Shown here piece by piece: positions 15,984 through 25,236 of a stretch of DNA of 56,328 nucleotides. Within the stretch, counting starts at the first letter, position 1. Each line of letters starts with the position of its first letter. A program made the translations under genes and the position numbers. This DNA is from Deltaproteobacteria bacterium (GTDB lineage Bacteria > Desulfobacterota > DSM-4660 > Desulfatiglandales > Desulfatiglandaceae), in assembly GCA_019308785.1 (NCBI GenBank), contig JAFDHL010000002.1:1-56328 (forward strand). Reading direction: 5' to 3'. The notes under the pieces were generated by a model, which ran no database searches, was not told the DNA's origin, and saw nothing but the letters and a program-made list of their open reading frames with translations.

Positions 15984-16449
15984 ATGAAAATGTCTGAAAT
16001 TATAGAAGAAGAAAACATTATTCCTGATTTGAAGGCCAAGGACAAAAATGGCGTTCTGGAAGAATTGGGTGATATCCAATCGTGAGCCTTCAGTAAATAA
16101 AAGAGATCTTGTCAGAGTCCTTGTGGAAAGGGAACGCCTCGGAAGTACCGGTATCGGTGACGGAGTAGCCATACCCCACGGAAAGCTGAACGGTATTAAG
16201 CACCCCCTGATTTCATTTGGGAGGAGCAATAAGGGTTTGGACTTCGATTCAATGGATGGGCAGACCGCTTATCTTTTTTTTCTTCTTGTTGCACCGGAAA
16301 ACTCCTCCAGTGTCCATTTACAGGTCCTGGCAAAAATAGCAAAGATTTTGAAGAACGGTACTTTCAGGAAAAAATTGATGGAAGCCCGGACAAGAGGAGA
16401 GATTTATCAGACAATTATTCAAACCGACGAGGAATTTTCACCCGTCTAA
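15984..16449 (+). pseudogene. ptsN: PTS IIA component of the nitrogen-type system, frameshifted
   Basis: The PtsN (EIIA-Ntr) domain is split over two frames. ATG 15984 opens the frame MKMSEIIEEENIIPDLKAKDKNGVLEELGDI, which hits a TGA at 16083. The family continues in the +1-shifted frame from about 16079: NREPSVNKRDLVRVLVERE, then STGIGDGVAIPHGKL with the phosphorylatable His, to 16449. Removing a single C near 16077 would fuse the halves smoothly. Either the gene is inactivated or the read has an error. EIIA-Ntr normally regulates potassium and nitrogen-related functions, usually next to rpoN and hpf as here. Confidence 0.8.
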
Positions 16450-16467
16450 AGGACCTAAAAGGGAATC

Positions 16468-16869
16468 ATGATAGGATTGTTGATTATTTCCCATTGTGAT
16501 CTGGGAAAGGAATTACTGAACGCCGCTAAACTCATTATGGGACGGCTTGAGGCCGTTGAGTACATCTCTATTACCCAGACAACAGAGAGCTCGGAAATGC
16601 TCAAGTCGATTTCCGAGAAGATAAAGAAGCTTGACAGCGGTCAGGGGGTTCTGGTCCTTACAGATATGTTCGGCGGGACTCCATCTAATCTGAGTCTTTC
16701 CTTTCTGGAGGAAAAGAAGGTAGAGGTATTGACCGGAGTTAATCTGCCGATGGTTGTTGCCGCTGTCCAGGACAGGGAACGCCTCAAGTTGGGTGAACTG
16801 GGCGAGAAGGCCCAGCAGGCGGGTAGAAAAAGCATTGCATTGGCCGGAAAATTGCTGGAATCAGAATGA
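16468..16869 (+). CDS. PTS mannose-type IIA domain protein
   Basis: The 133-residue protein is a single EIIA-Man domain. The phosphorylatable His lies in LLIISHCDLGKELLNAA (residue 9), and VLTDMFGGTPSNLSL is the second conserved block. No IIB, IIC or IID genes are nearby, so it is probably a regulatory phosphocarrier rather than part of a sugar transporter. It follows ptsN by 18 bp and its stop overlaps the rimI start. rapZ and HPr kinase genes, frequent here in relatives, are missing. Confidence 0.9.
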   Translation: MIGLLIISHCDLGKELLNAAKLIMGRLEAVEYISITQTTESSEMLKSISEKIKKLDSGQGVLVLTDMFGGTPSNLSLSFLEEKKVEVLTGVNLPMVVAAVQDRERLKLGELGEKAQQAGRKSIALAGKLLESE

Positions 16870-17411
16870 TCTCTCTTAAAATAATTAATAAAGAGAATTT
16901 TCAGTATTTTATAGATGATATACTGGATATTGAAAAGTCCTCCTTTCCTTCTCCCTGGAGCCTGAATGCCTTTAGAGAGGAGACAAATAAGCCGGCCTCC
17001 CACCTGTGGGCACTAATAATGAATGGAGAGTTCGCCGGGTATATCTGTTTCTGGGTGTTCGCTGGTGAGATCCATTTAATGAATATTGCAGTCCATCCCG
17101 GCAGACGCGGAAAAGGGCTCGGTCGGTATATGTTAGATAGGATGATTGAGGCGGGAATATCCAGAGGGATTCAGACAGCCTGGCTGGAGGTTAGGCCATC
17201 AAACCTCACGGCGCGAAGGCTATATGAAAAAGCGCGTTTCAGGGAGGCAGGCCGCAGGCCACGATATTACAACGACACCGACGAAGATGCCATTGTAATG
17301 TCACTATCACTCCTTCAGAATAAGGATCATTGCCGGGGTCTCGGCAAAACACCGTGTTGTGACCTTGACTGTGACGGAAATGCTTCAATTCAGGTTGCTG
17401 GGGATCTTTAA
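16866..17411 (+). CDS. rimI: Ribosomal protein S18 alanine N-acetyltransferase RimI-like
   Basis: This GNAT-fold acetyltransferase of 181 residues begins 4 bp inside the preceding gene. The acetyl-CoA loop is MNIAVHPGRRGKGLGRYML (about 76-94), and the conserved LEVRPSNLTARRLYEKARF block with the catalytic-region Tyr is typical of RimI. After the domain (about residue 148) there is a Cys-rich tail (DHCRGLGKTPCCDLDCDG) not usual for RimI. Its function in N-terminal protein acetylation is inferred from family membership. Confidence 0.88.
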   Translation: MISLKIINKENFQYFIDDILDIEKSSFPSPWSLNAFREETNKPASHLWALIMNGEFAGYICFWVFAGEIHLMNIAVHPGRRGKGLGRYMLDRMIEAGISRGIQTAWLEVRPSNLTARRLYEKARFREAGRRPRYYNDTDEDAIVMSLSLLQNKDHCRGLGKTPCCDLDCDGNASIQVAGDL

Positions 17412-17465
17412 GCCGGCCTGACGGGAGTACGCTCGCTATTTTCAAAGGCAATCAGGAGGTAGAAG

Positions 17466-18464
17466 ATGTCGTTAAAAGTGGCTGTAAACGGTTTTGGGCG
17501 CATCGGTAGAATGGTTTTCAGGGCAGGATTCAACAATGACGATATCGAATTTGCGGCTGTAAATGATCTTACAGATCCTCAAACCCTGGCACACCTGGTC
17601 AAATATGACTCGGTCCACGGTGTCCTGGATGCGGATGTATCGAGCACGGACCATTCCCTTATTGTTAACGGGAAAGAAATTGAAATATTTAAAGAAAGGG
17701 AACCTTCAAGGCTGCCCTGGCAGGATATCGGCGTTGAAACGGTATTTGAATGCACCGGCCTTTTCAGGGACCGGGACAAGGCTTCCGGCCATCTGGAGGC
17801 AGGGGCAAAAAAAGTAATTATCTCAGCACCGGCACAGGGGCCTGATATCACGGTGGTAATGGGCGTGAATCATCATGAATACGATCCCCAAAAACACCAT
17901 ATTATTTCAAATGCATCCTGTACAACCAATTGTCTTGCCCCGCCCTGCAAGGTCCTGCTTGACCGTTTTGGGATTGAAAAGGGCCTTATGACCACAACCC
18001 ATTCCTATACCGGGGATCAGCGATTGCTCGATTTTCCCCATAAAGACCTGAGAAGGGCCAGGTCGGCAGCAGTTTCCATGATCCCAACTACAACAGGAGC
18101 TGCAAAGGCGGTTTCCCTGGTCCTGCCGCAACTGGAGGGCAAGCTGAACGGCATGTCTATTCGTGTGCCAACGCCTAATGTATCGGTGGTGGATCTGGTC
18201 GCCCAGCTCAGCAAACCTGCCACGGCAGAAGAAGTAAACACTGCCATGAAAGAAGCCGCCGAAACTGATCTTAAAGGGATTTTGATCTACTGTGATGAAC
18301 CCCTGGTGTCTGTGGATTTCAACGGCTCCACTGCTTCTTCAATCATAGACGCTCTTTCCACAATGGCGATCGGGGATATGGTGAAGGTTCTGGCCTGGTA
18401 TGATAACGAGTTTGGTTACTCAAACCGTATGGTGGATCTGGCAGTTTATATGGCCAATAAATAA
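17466..18464 (+). CDS. gap: Glyceraldehyde-3-phosphate dehydrogenase, type I
   Basis: This glycolytic/gluconeogenic enzyme interconverts glyceraldehyde 3-phosphate and 1,3-bisphosphoglycerate. The 332-residue protein has the NAD fold start [17 protein letters not shown], the active-site [12 protein letters not shown] with Cys near residue 151, the catalytic His in THSYTGDQ, and the closing [21 protein letters not shown] sits 8 bp before the ATG. It is followed by tpiA, forming a small central-metabolism operon. Confidence 0.97.
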   Translation: MSLKVAVNGFGRIGRMVFRAGFNNDDIEFAAVNDLTDPQTLAHLVKYDSVHGVLDADVSSTDHSLIVNGKEIEIFKEREPSRLPWQDIGVETVFECTGLFRDRDKASGHLEAGAKKVIISAPAQGPDITVVMGVNHHEYDPQKHHIISNASCTTNCLAPPCKVLLDRFGIEKGLMTTTHSYTGDQRLLDFPHKDLRRARSAAVSMIPTTTGAAKAVSLVLPQLEGKLNGMSIRVPTPNVSVVDLVAQLSKPATAEEVNTAMKEAAETDLKGILIYCDEPLVSVDFNGSTASSIIDALSTMAIGDMVKVLAWYDNEFGYSNRMVDLAVYMANK

Positions 18465-18575
18465 GTTAAGCTTCGAATTTGAACATGTTATCGAGACTCC
18501 ATGCATCATTATGGGGTGCTCCTTAAAAGCCCTGTCCTGTTGTCGGGAGTTTTTTACTTAGTCGGAGGTGTGGAA

Positions 18576-19346
18576 GTGACTGGCCGGATGTCATTGATCG
18601 CAGGCAACTGGAAGATGAATCTTGACATTGATGAATCGGTGAAGCTCGTGGACGCCACCATAACCGGTATGGGCGATCTCGTGGACGTGGATGTACTGGT
18701 TGCTCCTCCGTTTACGGCCCTTTCCGCGGTGAGGCATGCAATCGGAGATTCAAGGATTTTTTTAGCGGCCCAGAACATGTATTCTGAGATGAGCGGGGCC
18801 TTTACCGGAGAGATTTCCGGTAAAATGCTGCGGGAAGCTGGGTGCACCCATGTTATCCTGGGGCATTCGGAAAGGAGAAGCATTTTCAAGGAAACAAGCG
18901 AGATGATTGATCTCAAGGTAAAGGCTGCGGTTGTTCTGGGTCTGATTCCAATTGTGTGTATAGGAGAGACCTTGGAGGAGAGAGAGGCTGACAGGACTTT
19001 TGAGGTGCTCCAGCAGCAATTGGATGGCTCATTGCAGAATTTTGCAAAAGACAGGGTTATGTCTCCCGGCGCTATTCTGGCTTATGAGCCGGTGTGGGCC
19101 ATTGGAACAGGCCGGACCGCTACGCCCGGGCAGGCCCAGGAAGCCCACGAGTTTATCCGGCGATGGATTGAAAAAAACTTTGATTCGGAAACGGCAAATC
19201 AGGTCCTGATTCTCTACGGCGGCAGCGTAAAACCTGAAAATGTCGTGGAGCTCATGTCAGAACCTGATATTGATGGTGCCCTTGTGGGTGGGGCAAGCCT
19301 GGAGGCAGATTCGTTTGTTAAGCTTATCCGTTTTAGAGAGAACTGA
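18576..19346 (+). CDS. tpiA: Triosephosphate isomerase
   Basis: TIM interconverts dihydroxyacetone phosphate and glyceraldehyde 3-phosphate. Motifs seen are LIAGNWKMN near the start, VILGHSERR with the electrophilic His, the catalytic Glu in AYEPVWAIGTG, and LYGGSVKPEN. The annotated start is a choice: GTG 18576 has GGAGG 7 bp upstream; ATG 18588 gives the standard N terminus but a poor spacing; an in-frame ATG at 18501 would add 25 residues with no homology. The frame ends at 19346 and secG follows after 170 bp. Confidence 0.95.
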   Translation: MTGRMSLIAGNWKMNLDIDESVKLVDATITGMGDLVDVDVLVAPPFTALSAVRHAIGDSRIFLAAQNMYSEMSGAFTGEISGKMLREAGCTHVILGHSERRSIFKETSEMIDLKVKAAVVLGLIPIVCIGETLEEREADRTFEVLQQQLDGSLQNFAKDRVMSPGAILAYEPVWAIGTGRTATPGQAQEAHEFIRRWIEKNFDSETANQVLILYGGSVKPENVVELMSEPDIDGALVGGASLEADSFVKLIRFREN

Positions 19347-19516
19347 TCCGACGCAAAATGCCGTTTAGGTTCAATAGGCACTTAAGAAAAATATCAGATA
19401 GCATTATATTTTTAGTGGTTTAAGTGATTTTTTGTTGCGTTTTCTTATATATGGGCTAAAATAAATAGTTTAATTATGGCCTGAACATAGGGTCGGTTGA
19501 TAAAAGAGGTCAATAA

Positions 19517-19846
19517 ATGCAAATTATATTTCTTATTGTACATGTTGTCGTCTGCCTTTCGCTGATTCTGATCATTCTTGTCCAGCAGGGAAAGGGAGCA
19601 GGCATGGGGGCGGCCTTTGGCGGATCAAGCCAGACTGTTTTTGGAAGTGCGGGCGCAACCTCGTTTATGCATAAGGTTACTACAGCCGCAGCCATTGTAT
19701 TTATGTTGACGTCACTGGGGCTTTCGATTTTCTTTGGGAGGGGGGTTACTTCCTCCATTATGGAGGGTGTCAAGCAGTCAAGTGCTCCGGTGGCTGAAAC
19801 CAGTCAGGCGCCGGCTCAACCCGGGGAGAGTCAGGAAAAGTTTTAA
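19517..19846 (+). CDS. secG: Preprotein translocase subunit SecG
   Basis: SecG is the small accessory subunit of the SecYEG channel. The 109-residue protein has two membrane spans (residues 2-20 and about 54-73) joined by the conserved loop LVQQGKGAGMGAAFGGSSQTVFGS, and a short cytoplasmic Pro/Gln-rich tail. The order tpiA-secG-tRNA-Leu is a very common bacterial arrangement, which supports all three calls. Confidence 0.95.
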   Translation: MQIIFLIVHVVVCLSLILIILVQQGKGAGMGAAFGGSSQTVFGSAGATSFMHKVTTAAAIVFMLTSLGLSIFFGRGVTSSIMEGVKQSSAPVAETSQAPAQPGESQEKF

Positions 19847-19862
19847 TTTCTGGAATGCACTT

Positions 19863-19946
19863 GCCGAAGTGGTGGAACCTGGTAGACACGCTATCTTGAG
19901 GGGGTAGTGGGCTACGCCCGTGCGGGTTCAAGTCCCGCCTTCGGCA
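19863..19946 (+). tRNA. tRNA-Leu (anticodon GAG)
   Basis: Acceptor GCCGAAG pairs with CTTCGGC at 19939-19945. The anticodon region reads CTTGAGG (GAG), a long variable arm follows as in leucine tRNAs, and the T arm contains GGTTCAAGTCC. CCA is encoded at 19947-19949. Confidence 0.96.
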
Positions 19947-19964
19947 CCATTTACGCAATAACTT

Positions 19965-20041
19965 TCTTTAACATTTTCGGGGAGTTAGGCTCAACGACTA
20001 ATTCCCCGTTTTTCTTTTGTAAACAGTTTCTGCACCAATGT
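19965..20041. repeat. Left copy of a 77-bp direct repeat (pairs with 55859-55935)
   Basis: This stretch is identical, base for base, to 55859-55935, in the same orientation, with different sequence on both outer sides. It begins 16 bp after the encoded CCA of tRNA-Leu and includes a terminator hairpin. The 36 kb between the copies hold the whole acyl-CoA catabolic locus. Confidence 0.95.
19978..20018 (+). terminator. Rho-independent terminator after secG and tRNA-Leu
   Basis: The stem CGGGGAGTTAG/CTAATTCCCCG, with one mismatch, is followed by TTTTTCTTTT. It lies inside the 77-bp repeat, so a second copy exists at 55872-55912. Confidence 0.85.
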
Positions 20042-20053
20042 CCCCCCGTCTAA

Positions 20054-20473
20054 TCATCCTTTTGGCGGCGAAACAATTGCTTGTCCCTCGACAACTACCT
20101 CGTCCTTTTGGTTCTTGCATATCGTCTTTAAAATCACGCTATTCTCAGGGACACTTACTTCAAGGACTTCGACAAATGCCGTTATGGTATCACCGATGTA
20201 TACCGGAGCAGTAAAGTTCAGTTCCTGCTTGATGTAAATCGTTCCAGGACCTGGAAGCTTGGAGGCAATAACAGTCGATATAAATCCGGCCGACAAGAGA
20301 CCATGTGCGATACGGGACTGAAAAAAGGTCTTTTCTGCATAAGACTGATTAACATGAGCTGGATTGAAATCTCCTGTGATTCCCGCGTATAGGTAGATGT
20401 CGCTTTCAGAAACCGTTTTCGAAAACCTTGCCCGGTCACCTTTTTGTATCTCATTGACCTTTTTCCCTGTCAT
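20054..20473 (-). CDS. MaoC-like (R)-specific enoyl-CoA hydratase
   Basis: MaoC/PhaJ-type enzymes hydrate trans-2-enoyl-CoA to the (R)-3-hydroxy form. The 139-residue single hot-dog domain carries the hydratase-2 motif as YAGITGDFNPAHVNQSYAEK (catalytic Asp and His near residues 35 and 40) followed by SRIAHGLLSAGFIS. The minus-strand gene begins at 20473 with GAGGTGAAAT upstream and ends only 12 bp from the left direct repeat, making it the first gene of the catabolic block. Confidence 0.9.
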   Translation of the reverse strand: MTGKKVNEIQKGDRARFSKTVSESDIYLYAGITGDFNPAHVNQSYAEKTFFQSRIAHGLLSAGFISTVIASKLPGPGTIYIKQELNFTAPVYIGDTITAFVEVLEVSVPENSVILKTICKNQKDEVVVEGQAIVSPPKG

Positions 20474-20792
20474 GGGTATTTCACCTCGAAGCTGTGATGT
20501 TCAAATGAAATAGCTCGCTTACAATCTATCCGTATTCTTTCCAGAGAGTGCTTTTCAGGATTTTTCCTATCCCCTCCCAGGGCAGTTCATGAATAATTAT
20601 TCTCATTAAACCACCAGCTCTGTTGGTTTGGACCTAATAGGCTCTGTCAGTCAGGTGATTTATAGAGTGCATAAATACGAAATCCAAATTTCGAGCTTCG
20701 ATATTCGAATATTAACCGGATAAAGAGCGCCATTTCGTTGGCTGCTTTTAGGGTCCCTCCTCAAGCCTCTGGCTATGCAGGAGGTTGCGGAC
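20474..20792. other. Gene-free gap between MaoC and SnoaL-like genes
   Basis: No credible gene is seen in these 319 bp. Overlapping frames have no homology features. The promoter for the MaoC-like gene should lie near 20480-20560. Confidence 0.3.
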
Positions 20793-21248
20793 TCAAAATT
20801 CAAAAGGGAATGCAGGTTCGGTTTGTGGACGTTCAAGCCTATTGCCAAAAAGCGCCTCTTCGGCCAGGGCCGTATCGAAGAACTCGTGTAATTCAGCAAT
20901 CTTGCCATCGTGCATTGTAAACACCTGGCAATAGGTCTGCTCGTATTCGAGCCCGTTTTTTGCGGTACCGCCCCCCTGCATGATACCAACCACGCAGTTC
21001 TCCTCGATCGCCATGATGCGCCATTTTTTGGCAAACCTGAATCTGCCGGGCACAAGCGCCCGGACGACCCGTGCCGCCACCTCTGAAAAGCATGCGGCTC
21101 TTCCCAAAAAACGTCCTGAAACCGGCGTCTTACCTATCAAGTTGAAAACCACGTCTTCGGTATGCAAAGATGCAAATGTCTCGGCGTCTCCTTCTGCCAG
21201 ACACCGGTAGTATCTCTCTATTGTTTTTCGGTTTTCCTCTGCTTTCAT
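20793..21248 (-). CDS. SnoaL-like/NTF2-fold protein
   Basis: The 151-residue protein has the cone-shaped NTF2-like fold of SnoaL polyketide cyclases and ketosteroid isomerase relatives. An N-terminal helix (NRKTIERYYRCLAEGDAETFASLHTEDVVFNL) is followed by GRFLGRAACFSEVA, and a strand-rich half ends in VFTMHDGKIAELHEFFDT. Such proteins act on cyclic or enolisable substrates, or only bind them. Its place in the CoA locus suggests a role in that pathway, but the substrate is unknown. Confidence 0.75.
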   Translation of the reverse strand: MKAEENRKTIERYYRCLAEGDAETFASLHTEDVVFNLIGKTPVSGRFLGRAACFSEVAARVVRALVPGRFRFAKKWRIMAIEENCVVGIMQGGGTAKNGLEYEQTYCQVFTMHDGKIAELHEFFDTALAEEALFGNRLERPQTEPAFPFEF

Positions 21249-21364
21249 TACAGCTCGTTCCTTTTAGTTTGGTTTATAGCAAAAAAAGACCTTTGAGAAA
21301 GAAATCTGGGAAGATTCCAGTAGGTCTTTTCGGCCGTTTAGGTGGGTGATCAAAGGGAAATCCT

Positions 21365-22537
21365 TTACCCTTTCTGGTTGGCTACTGCGGAACAGAGCAA
21401 ATCCGTTACCTTCTCGATTTCTTGCATCTTGTCAGCATTGTCGGATTCTCCGAGAATGACCCACCGAAGGGCCAGATGGCTGAACGTGCCCAGGAACATA
21501 TTTCGAAACACGCGAGCGTTCACATCAGATCGAAAACTCCCTTGCGATTTTCCGTCCTCTATGATCTCCTCGATAATCCGGATATAGGCCTGGAAATTCT
21601 TGAATGCTTTTGTTCCATAAAATCGCTTGTCCAGTTGTATTTGAAGCAGAAATACCTTCAGGAATTCTCTGTCCACAAGGAAGAGCGAAAAATGATATTG
21701 AATAAACCGCTTGAGTTTTTTTTCGGGGTTTCTTATTTCGAAAACCCCTGCCAAATCGTTCAGGTACTCCTCAAATCGCTTTGCAGGAATAGAGAGAAGC
21801 AAGTCTTCCTTGTTTTCAAAGTACTCATAAACAGTCCCCTCGGCAACTTGAGCCATATTGGCAATTTCCGATACCGTCGCCTTCGAGAAACCCTTTTTTG
21901 CGAAAACCCCTTCTGCCGCTGTGAGAATTCTGTCTGACTTGCTCACTTCATTTTCTTCTCTCCGGGTAATCATCGCATTAATGAGTGATATAATATCCTC
22001 AAGGTCCGATACGCTTTCCTTGATCTCCTGGATTGCCAAACAACTGATAGTCTGTTCGTTCAGCGTCCCCATAATGATATCGCGCATCAGGCGAATCTCC
22101 AAATCAGGACGAAACAGCCCGCTCTCCACGCCCTGTTTCAGGATATCCAATAAAACTCTCGTGTATTTTCTTACAAGCTGGTAAGCAGTAGAATTGTAAA
22201 ACGCTGGGGAAGAGCGGCATTCCAGAAGAAGAATGCGCGCGTAGCCCGGATGCATATCGTTATACCACAGATGAAACCAGGCCATCTTACTGAGTCGGCT
22301 TCCCGCATCCGGGATTCCTTGAAGCTGTTCGTCGAGGAGGGTTAGAACCTCCTTCATTTTTTCCCCGGGGATTGAAAAAAGTAGATCTTCTTTGCCCCTG
22401 AAATATTGATAAATCACTGAATCAGCGACCCCGGCCTTACGGCCGATTTCAGAAATTGTGGATTCAACAAGTCCTTTCTCAGACATTACTTCCTCGGCGG
22501 CACTGAGAACCATTTCTCTTTTGTCCTGTTTTTTCAT
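21365..22537 (-). CDS. Tandem double TetR/AcrR-family regulator
   Basis: Two complete TetR proteins are fused in one 390-residue chain. The first DNA-binding domain (residues about 6-56, AAEEVMSEKGLVESTISEIG then VIYQYFRGKEDLLFSIP) has its own ligand domain. The second begins near 200 (AAEGVFAKKGFSKATVSEIA then TVYEYFENKEDLLLSIP) with another ligand domain. The two halves are clearly related, so the gene arose by duplication and fusion. TetR regulators next to fatty acid genes often respond to acyl-CoAs. It is read away from the mutase operon; a GTCAAT-N6-ATTGAC palindrome over the -35 box of that operon is a candidate operator. Confidence 0.92.
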   Translation of the reverse strand: MKKQDKREMVLSAAEEVMSEKGLVESTISEIGRKAGVADSVIYQYFRGKEDLLFSIPGEKMKEVLTLLDEQLQGIPDAGSRLSKMAWFHLWYNDMHPGYARILLLECRSSPAFYNSTAYQLVRKYTRVLLDILKQGVESGLFRPDLEIRLMRDIIMGTLNEQTISCLAIQEIKESVSDLEDIISLINAMITRREENEVSKSDRILTAAEGVFAKKGFSKATVSEIANMAQVAEGTVYEYFENKEDLLLSIPAKRFEEYLNDLAGVFEIRNPEKKLKRFIQYHFSLFLVDREFLKVFLLQIQLDKRFYGTKAFKNFQAYIRIIEEIIEDGKSQGSFRSDVNARVFRNMFLGTFSHLALRWVILGESDNADKMQEIEKVTDLLCSAVANQKG

Positions 22538-23148
22538 CGGATAACTCTTCAGCTACAGAATCCTACCAAGCGGTTTTTCAGGGATAGGATCGGGGCTTGT
22601 GGTTCAACAGTCACTTGACCTTCATCCTTTGTTGACAGGCCCTAATTAGGGTTAATCTGGCAAAAAATATAATCAAAAGCCAATGCAAATTTCCTGGAAG
22701 GCGAATCTTTTTCTTTGCCAGGGCAGTCGCACAGATACCGGAAACCGTCGTGGCCAATGCTTTTGACAGTATTATAGAACAAAACAATGCTATAAGTAAA
22801 GAAATAAATGAGCATAATTCTAAACTAACTCAGTGTTTTGAAATTAGTTAAGCCTGATAAAGTCACTTTACACAACACATTCCAGATAATTTGTAGCTAT
22901 ATTTTCGCTAAAAAAATGAAAATAGATAGTAAAAAAAGATGTGTGAACAATAATCGGGCCAATAATAGCACACTATAAAGTATTTAAGTATAATTTATTA
23001 AGTCAATTTTTTTATTGACAAAGACTTTTTTTTGCTGTATCTGTCTAAAATAACGAATGTTGCTCGAAAATTTAGGATTCCGAGGTATATTCTAAGTTGC
23101 CGACCCTTTAGGGCGGATCAAGATCCACGTATTCGGGTTAAGAAGATC
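22538..23148. other. Regulatory interval between the double TetR gene and the mutase operon
   Basis: These 611 bp hold no convincing gene, although the mutase frame is open upstream of its ATG. An inverted pair AACTAA (22823-22828) and TTAGTT (22844-22849) is a weak operator candidate. The stronger palindrome at 23002-23019 and promoter at 23015-23043 are listed separately. No cobalamin riboswitch box was seen. Confidence 0.4.
23002..23043 (+). promoter_or_regulatory. Promoter of the catabolic operon with overlapping palindrome
   Basis: A perfect -35 box TTGACA (23015-23020) is followed by 17 bp and TATCTG (23038-23043). The -35 box is part of a perfect palindrome GTCAAT-TTTTTT-ATTGAC (23002-23019), a suitable site for a dimeric repressor such as a TetR protein. 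The start codon at 23149 would leave a leader of about 100 nt. Confidence 0.45.
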
Positions 23149-24792
23149 ATGTCGGAAAAAAGCAAGTTGAGCGAGATTAAGAAGGCCTTGAATGAGGCGG
23201 GAGTCGAGTGTAAATCAAAAGAAGTGCTAACGACTTCAGGAATCCCTGTAAAGTCCCTCTATACACCTCTTGACACCGAAGCCCTGGATTATTTTGCCGA
23301 CTTGGGCCTTCCGGGAGGGCCTCCATTTACGCGGGGTGTCTATCAGGAGATGTATCGCAGACAATTGTGGTCCCAGCGCCAAGTCTGTGGGTACGGCACT
23401 GCAGAAGAAACCAACGAAAGATTGCGATTCCTGAATAAACAAGGGCAAACAGGGTTGAATATCGTTCCGGACACGCCCACCATCTATGGTTTGGATTCGG
23501 ATAACACCTTAAGCGATGGTGAGGTAGGCAGAGAGGGCGTTGCCATAGATACGCTTTCTGATATGAGGAATCTGCTGGCCGGATTGGAGTTAGACAAAGT
23601 AAGTACATCAATAATTTACAATTACCCCATTCTTTTCTGTATGTATCTGGCTGTTGCCCAGGAAAGGGGAATCCCAGTCGAATCCCTGTCGGGAACATTG
23701 CAGAACGATCCATTTACCATTACGGCAGGAGCAAAAAGCTGGATTGTACCGCCCAAGGGTTCTCTGAAGCTTTGTGTAGACGTCATTGAGTTCTGCACCA
23801 AATCAATGCCGAGATTCAACCCCGTGAGCGTGGTAGGATACCACTACAGGGAGGCCGGATGCACAGCGGTTCAGGAGGTGGGCTTTACCTTGGCCGCCGG
23901 GCTTTCATACATTAGAGCCGGAGTGGATCGTGGGCTGGAAGTAGATGCTTTCGCGCCACGTCTTTCGTTTTTCTACAATGCCCATAACGATTTTTTTGAG
24001 GAAATAGCCAAGTACCGGGCAGCTCGCCGCCTCTGGTACAGGTTGGTCTCGGAGAAATTCAAACCCAACAATCCCCGCTCCTGCATGCTTCGTTTCCATA
24101 CTCAAACGGCAGGCTCCTCACTAACTGCGCAGCAGCCGTTGAACAACATCATGCGGACGACCGTGCAGGCCCTAGCTGCCATCCTGGGGGGCACGCAAAG
24201 CCTTCATACCAATTCCTATGACGAGGCCCTTTCCATCCCCAGTGCGGAGGCGGCAAAAATCTCTCTGCGTACGCAGCAGGTCCTGGCTTTGGAAAGCGGG
24301 GTGACCAATACGGCAGACCCTCTTGCCGGATCCTATTTTGTCGAATCGCTCACAGGTGAGATCGAAAACAGGGCTCGAAGTCTGGTCGAAAAAATTGAGG
24401 AGATGGGCGGGATGCTTGCTGCAGTCGAAAACAATTTTGTTCAGACGGAGATTACCCTCGAGGCTCACCGGGAACAGATGGAAACAGACAAGGGTTCAAG
24501 AAAAGTCGTGGGCGTGAATTGCTTTGCAGAACCTCAGGAGGAAATCAGTTTTGAAATAATGAGGGTACCGCCCGAACTTGAGAAAAAACAAATTGAAAGG
24601 CTCAATAAAGTCCGCAGAGAACGGGACGCTGAAAAAACAGAAAAGGCGCTTGCGAATCTCGAGAAAGTCGCTAGTCAGGGGCAGAACACGATCGAAGCCA
24701 CAATGGAGGCTGTCAAGGTTGGTGCAACGGTGGGAGAGATCGGGGCGCTATACCGAAAGGTTTTCGGTACGTACCAGGATCCTGGCCTTTAA
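23149..24792 (+). CDS. Cobalamin-dependent acyl-CoA mutase 1, large subunit
   Basis: From ATG 23149 the protein has 547 residues: the substrate-binding TIM barrel of the methylmalonyl-CoA mutase family, without the B12 domain. These enzymes swap a CoA-carrying group and a hydrogen by radical rearrangement. Family blocks seen are [20 protein letters not shown], the [23 protein letters not shown] stretch, [16 protein letters not shown] and [15 protein letters not shown]. Positions that set specificity differ from known enzymes: Val (RQVCGYG) where MCM has Tyr and ICM has Phe, and Ala (GAKSW) where MCM has Arg and ICM has Gln. The frame is open 39 codons further upstream, but those residues are not family-like. 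The B12 subunit gene follows. Confidence 0.93.
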   Translation: MSEKSKLSEIKKALNEAGVECKSKEVLTTSGIPVKSLYTPLDTEALDYFADLGLPGGPPFTRGVYQEMYRRQLWSQRQVCGYGTAEETNERLRFLNKQGQTGLNIVPDTPTIYGLDSDNTLSDGEVGREGVAIDTLSDMRNLLAGLELDKVSTSIIYNYPILFCMYLAVAQERGIPVESLSGTLQNDPFTITAGAKSWIVPPKGSLKLCVDVIEFCTKSMPRFNPVSVVGYHYREAGCTAVQEVGFTLAAGLSYIRAGVDRGLEVDAFAPRLSFFYNAHNDFFEEIAKYRAARRLWYRLVSEKFKPNNPRSCMLRFHTQTAGSSLTAQQPLNNIMRTTVQALAAILGGTQSLHTNSYDEALSIPSAEAAKISLRTQQVLALESGVTNTADPLAGSYFVESLTGEIENRARSLVEKIEEMGGMLAAVENNFVQTEITLEAHREQMETDKGSRKVVGVNCFAEPQEEISFEIMRVPPELEKKQIERLNKVRRERDAEKTEKALANLEKVASQGQNTIEATMEAVKVGATVGEIGALYRKVFGTYQDPGL

Positions 24793-24818
24793 GATTAGAT
24801 CTGATTAGGAGAGAAGGA

Positions 24819-25223
24819 ATGGGGGCGCGAGTTTTTCGTATCTTGATTGCTAAGCCCGGCCTGGACGGACATGATCGGGGGGCGCGGACGGTTGCGCTGG
24901 CCCTGCGGGACGCGGGAATGGAAGTGATTTATACGGGTTTGCACTGGACTCCGGAAATGATTGTTGACACAGCCGTTCAAGAGAATGTGGATGCCATCGG
25001 CTTGAGCGTGCTTTCAGGTGCTCATATGACGATCTTTCCCAAAGTACAAGCCCTTCTTAAAGAGAAAGGCCTTGAAGACATCCTCTTCTTTGGGGGGGGC
25101 GTGATTCCCCCTGATGACTTGAGGGCGCTCAAGGAAATGGGAATGGGCGGAATCTTTCCTCCAGGTTCTACGATGCAGACTATTATCGACTACTTAAACA
25201 ACGCACTTTCGGATGGAAAATAA
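24819..25223 (+). CDS. Cobalamin-dependent acyl-CoA mutase 1, B12-binding subunit
   Basis: The 134-residue Rossmann-like domain binds adenosylcobalamin base-off. The motif D-x-H-x-x-G is seen as [12 protein letters not shown] (axial His near residue 18), with the S-x-L motif in LSVLSGAHM and the GG motif in FFGGGVIP. It pairs with the large subunit 26 bp upstream, giving the split architecture known from isobutyryl-CoA and 2-hydroxyisobutyryl-CoA mutases. Confidence 0.95.
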   Translation: MGARVFRILIAKPGLDGHDRGARTVALALRDAGMEVIYTGLHWTPEMIVDTAVQENVDAIGLSVLSGAHMTIFPKVQALLKEKGLEDILFFGGGVIPPDDLRALKEMGMGGIFPPGSTMQTIIDYLNNALSDGK

Positions 25224-25236
25224 AGGAGAAATCCCT

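Noticed and set aside
20660-21055. 131-codon minus-strand frame overlapping the SnoaL-like gene
   Set aside because: Overlaps a clearly homologous gene in another frame on the same strand and looks like a shadow.
22538-23148. Cobalamin riboswitch upstream of mutase 1
   Set aside because: No B12-box-like sequence or long structured leader was seen here or before mutase 2 (42383-42473).
23032-23148. N-terminal extension of mutase 1 large subunit
   Set aside because: The frame is open, but the 39 residues are unlike the family and overlap the predicted -10 region.
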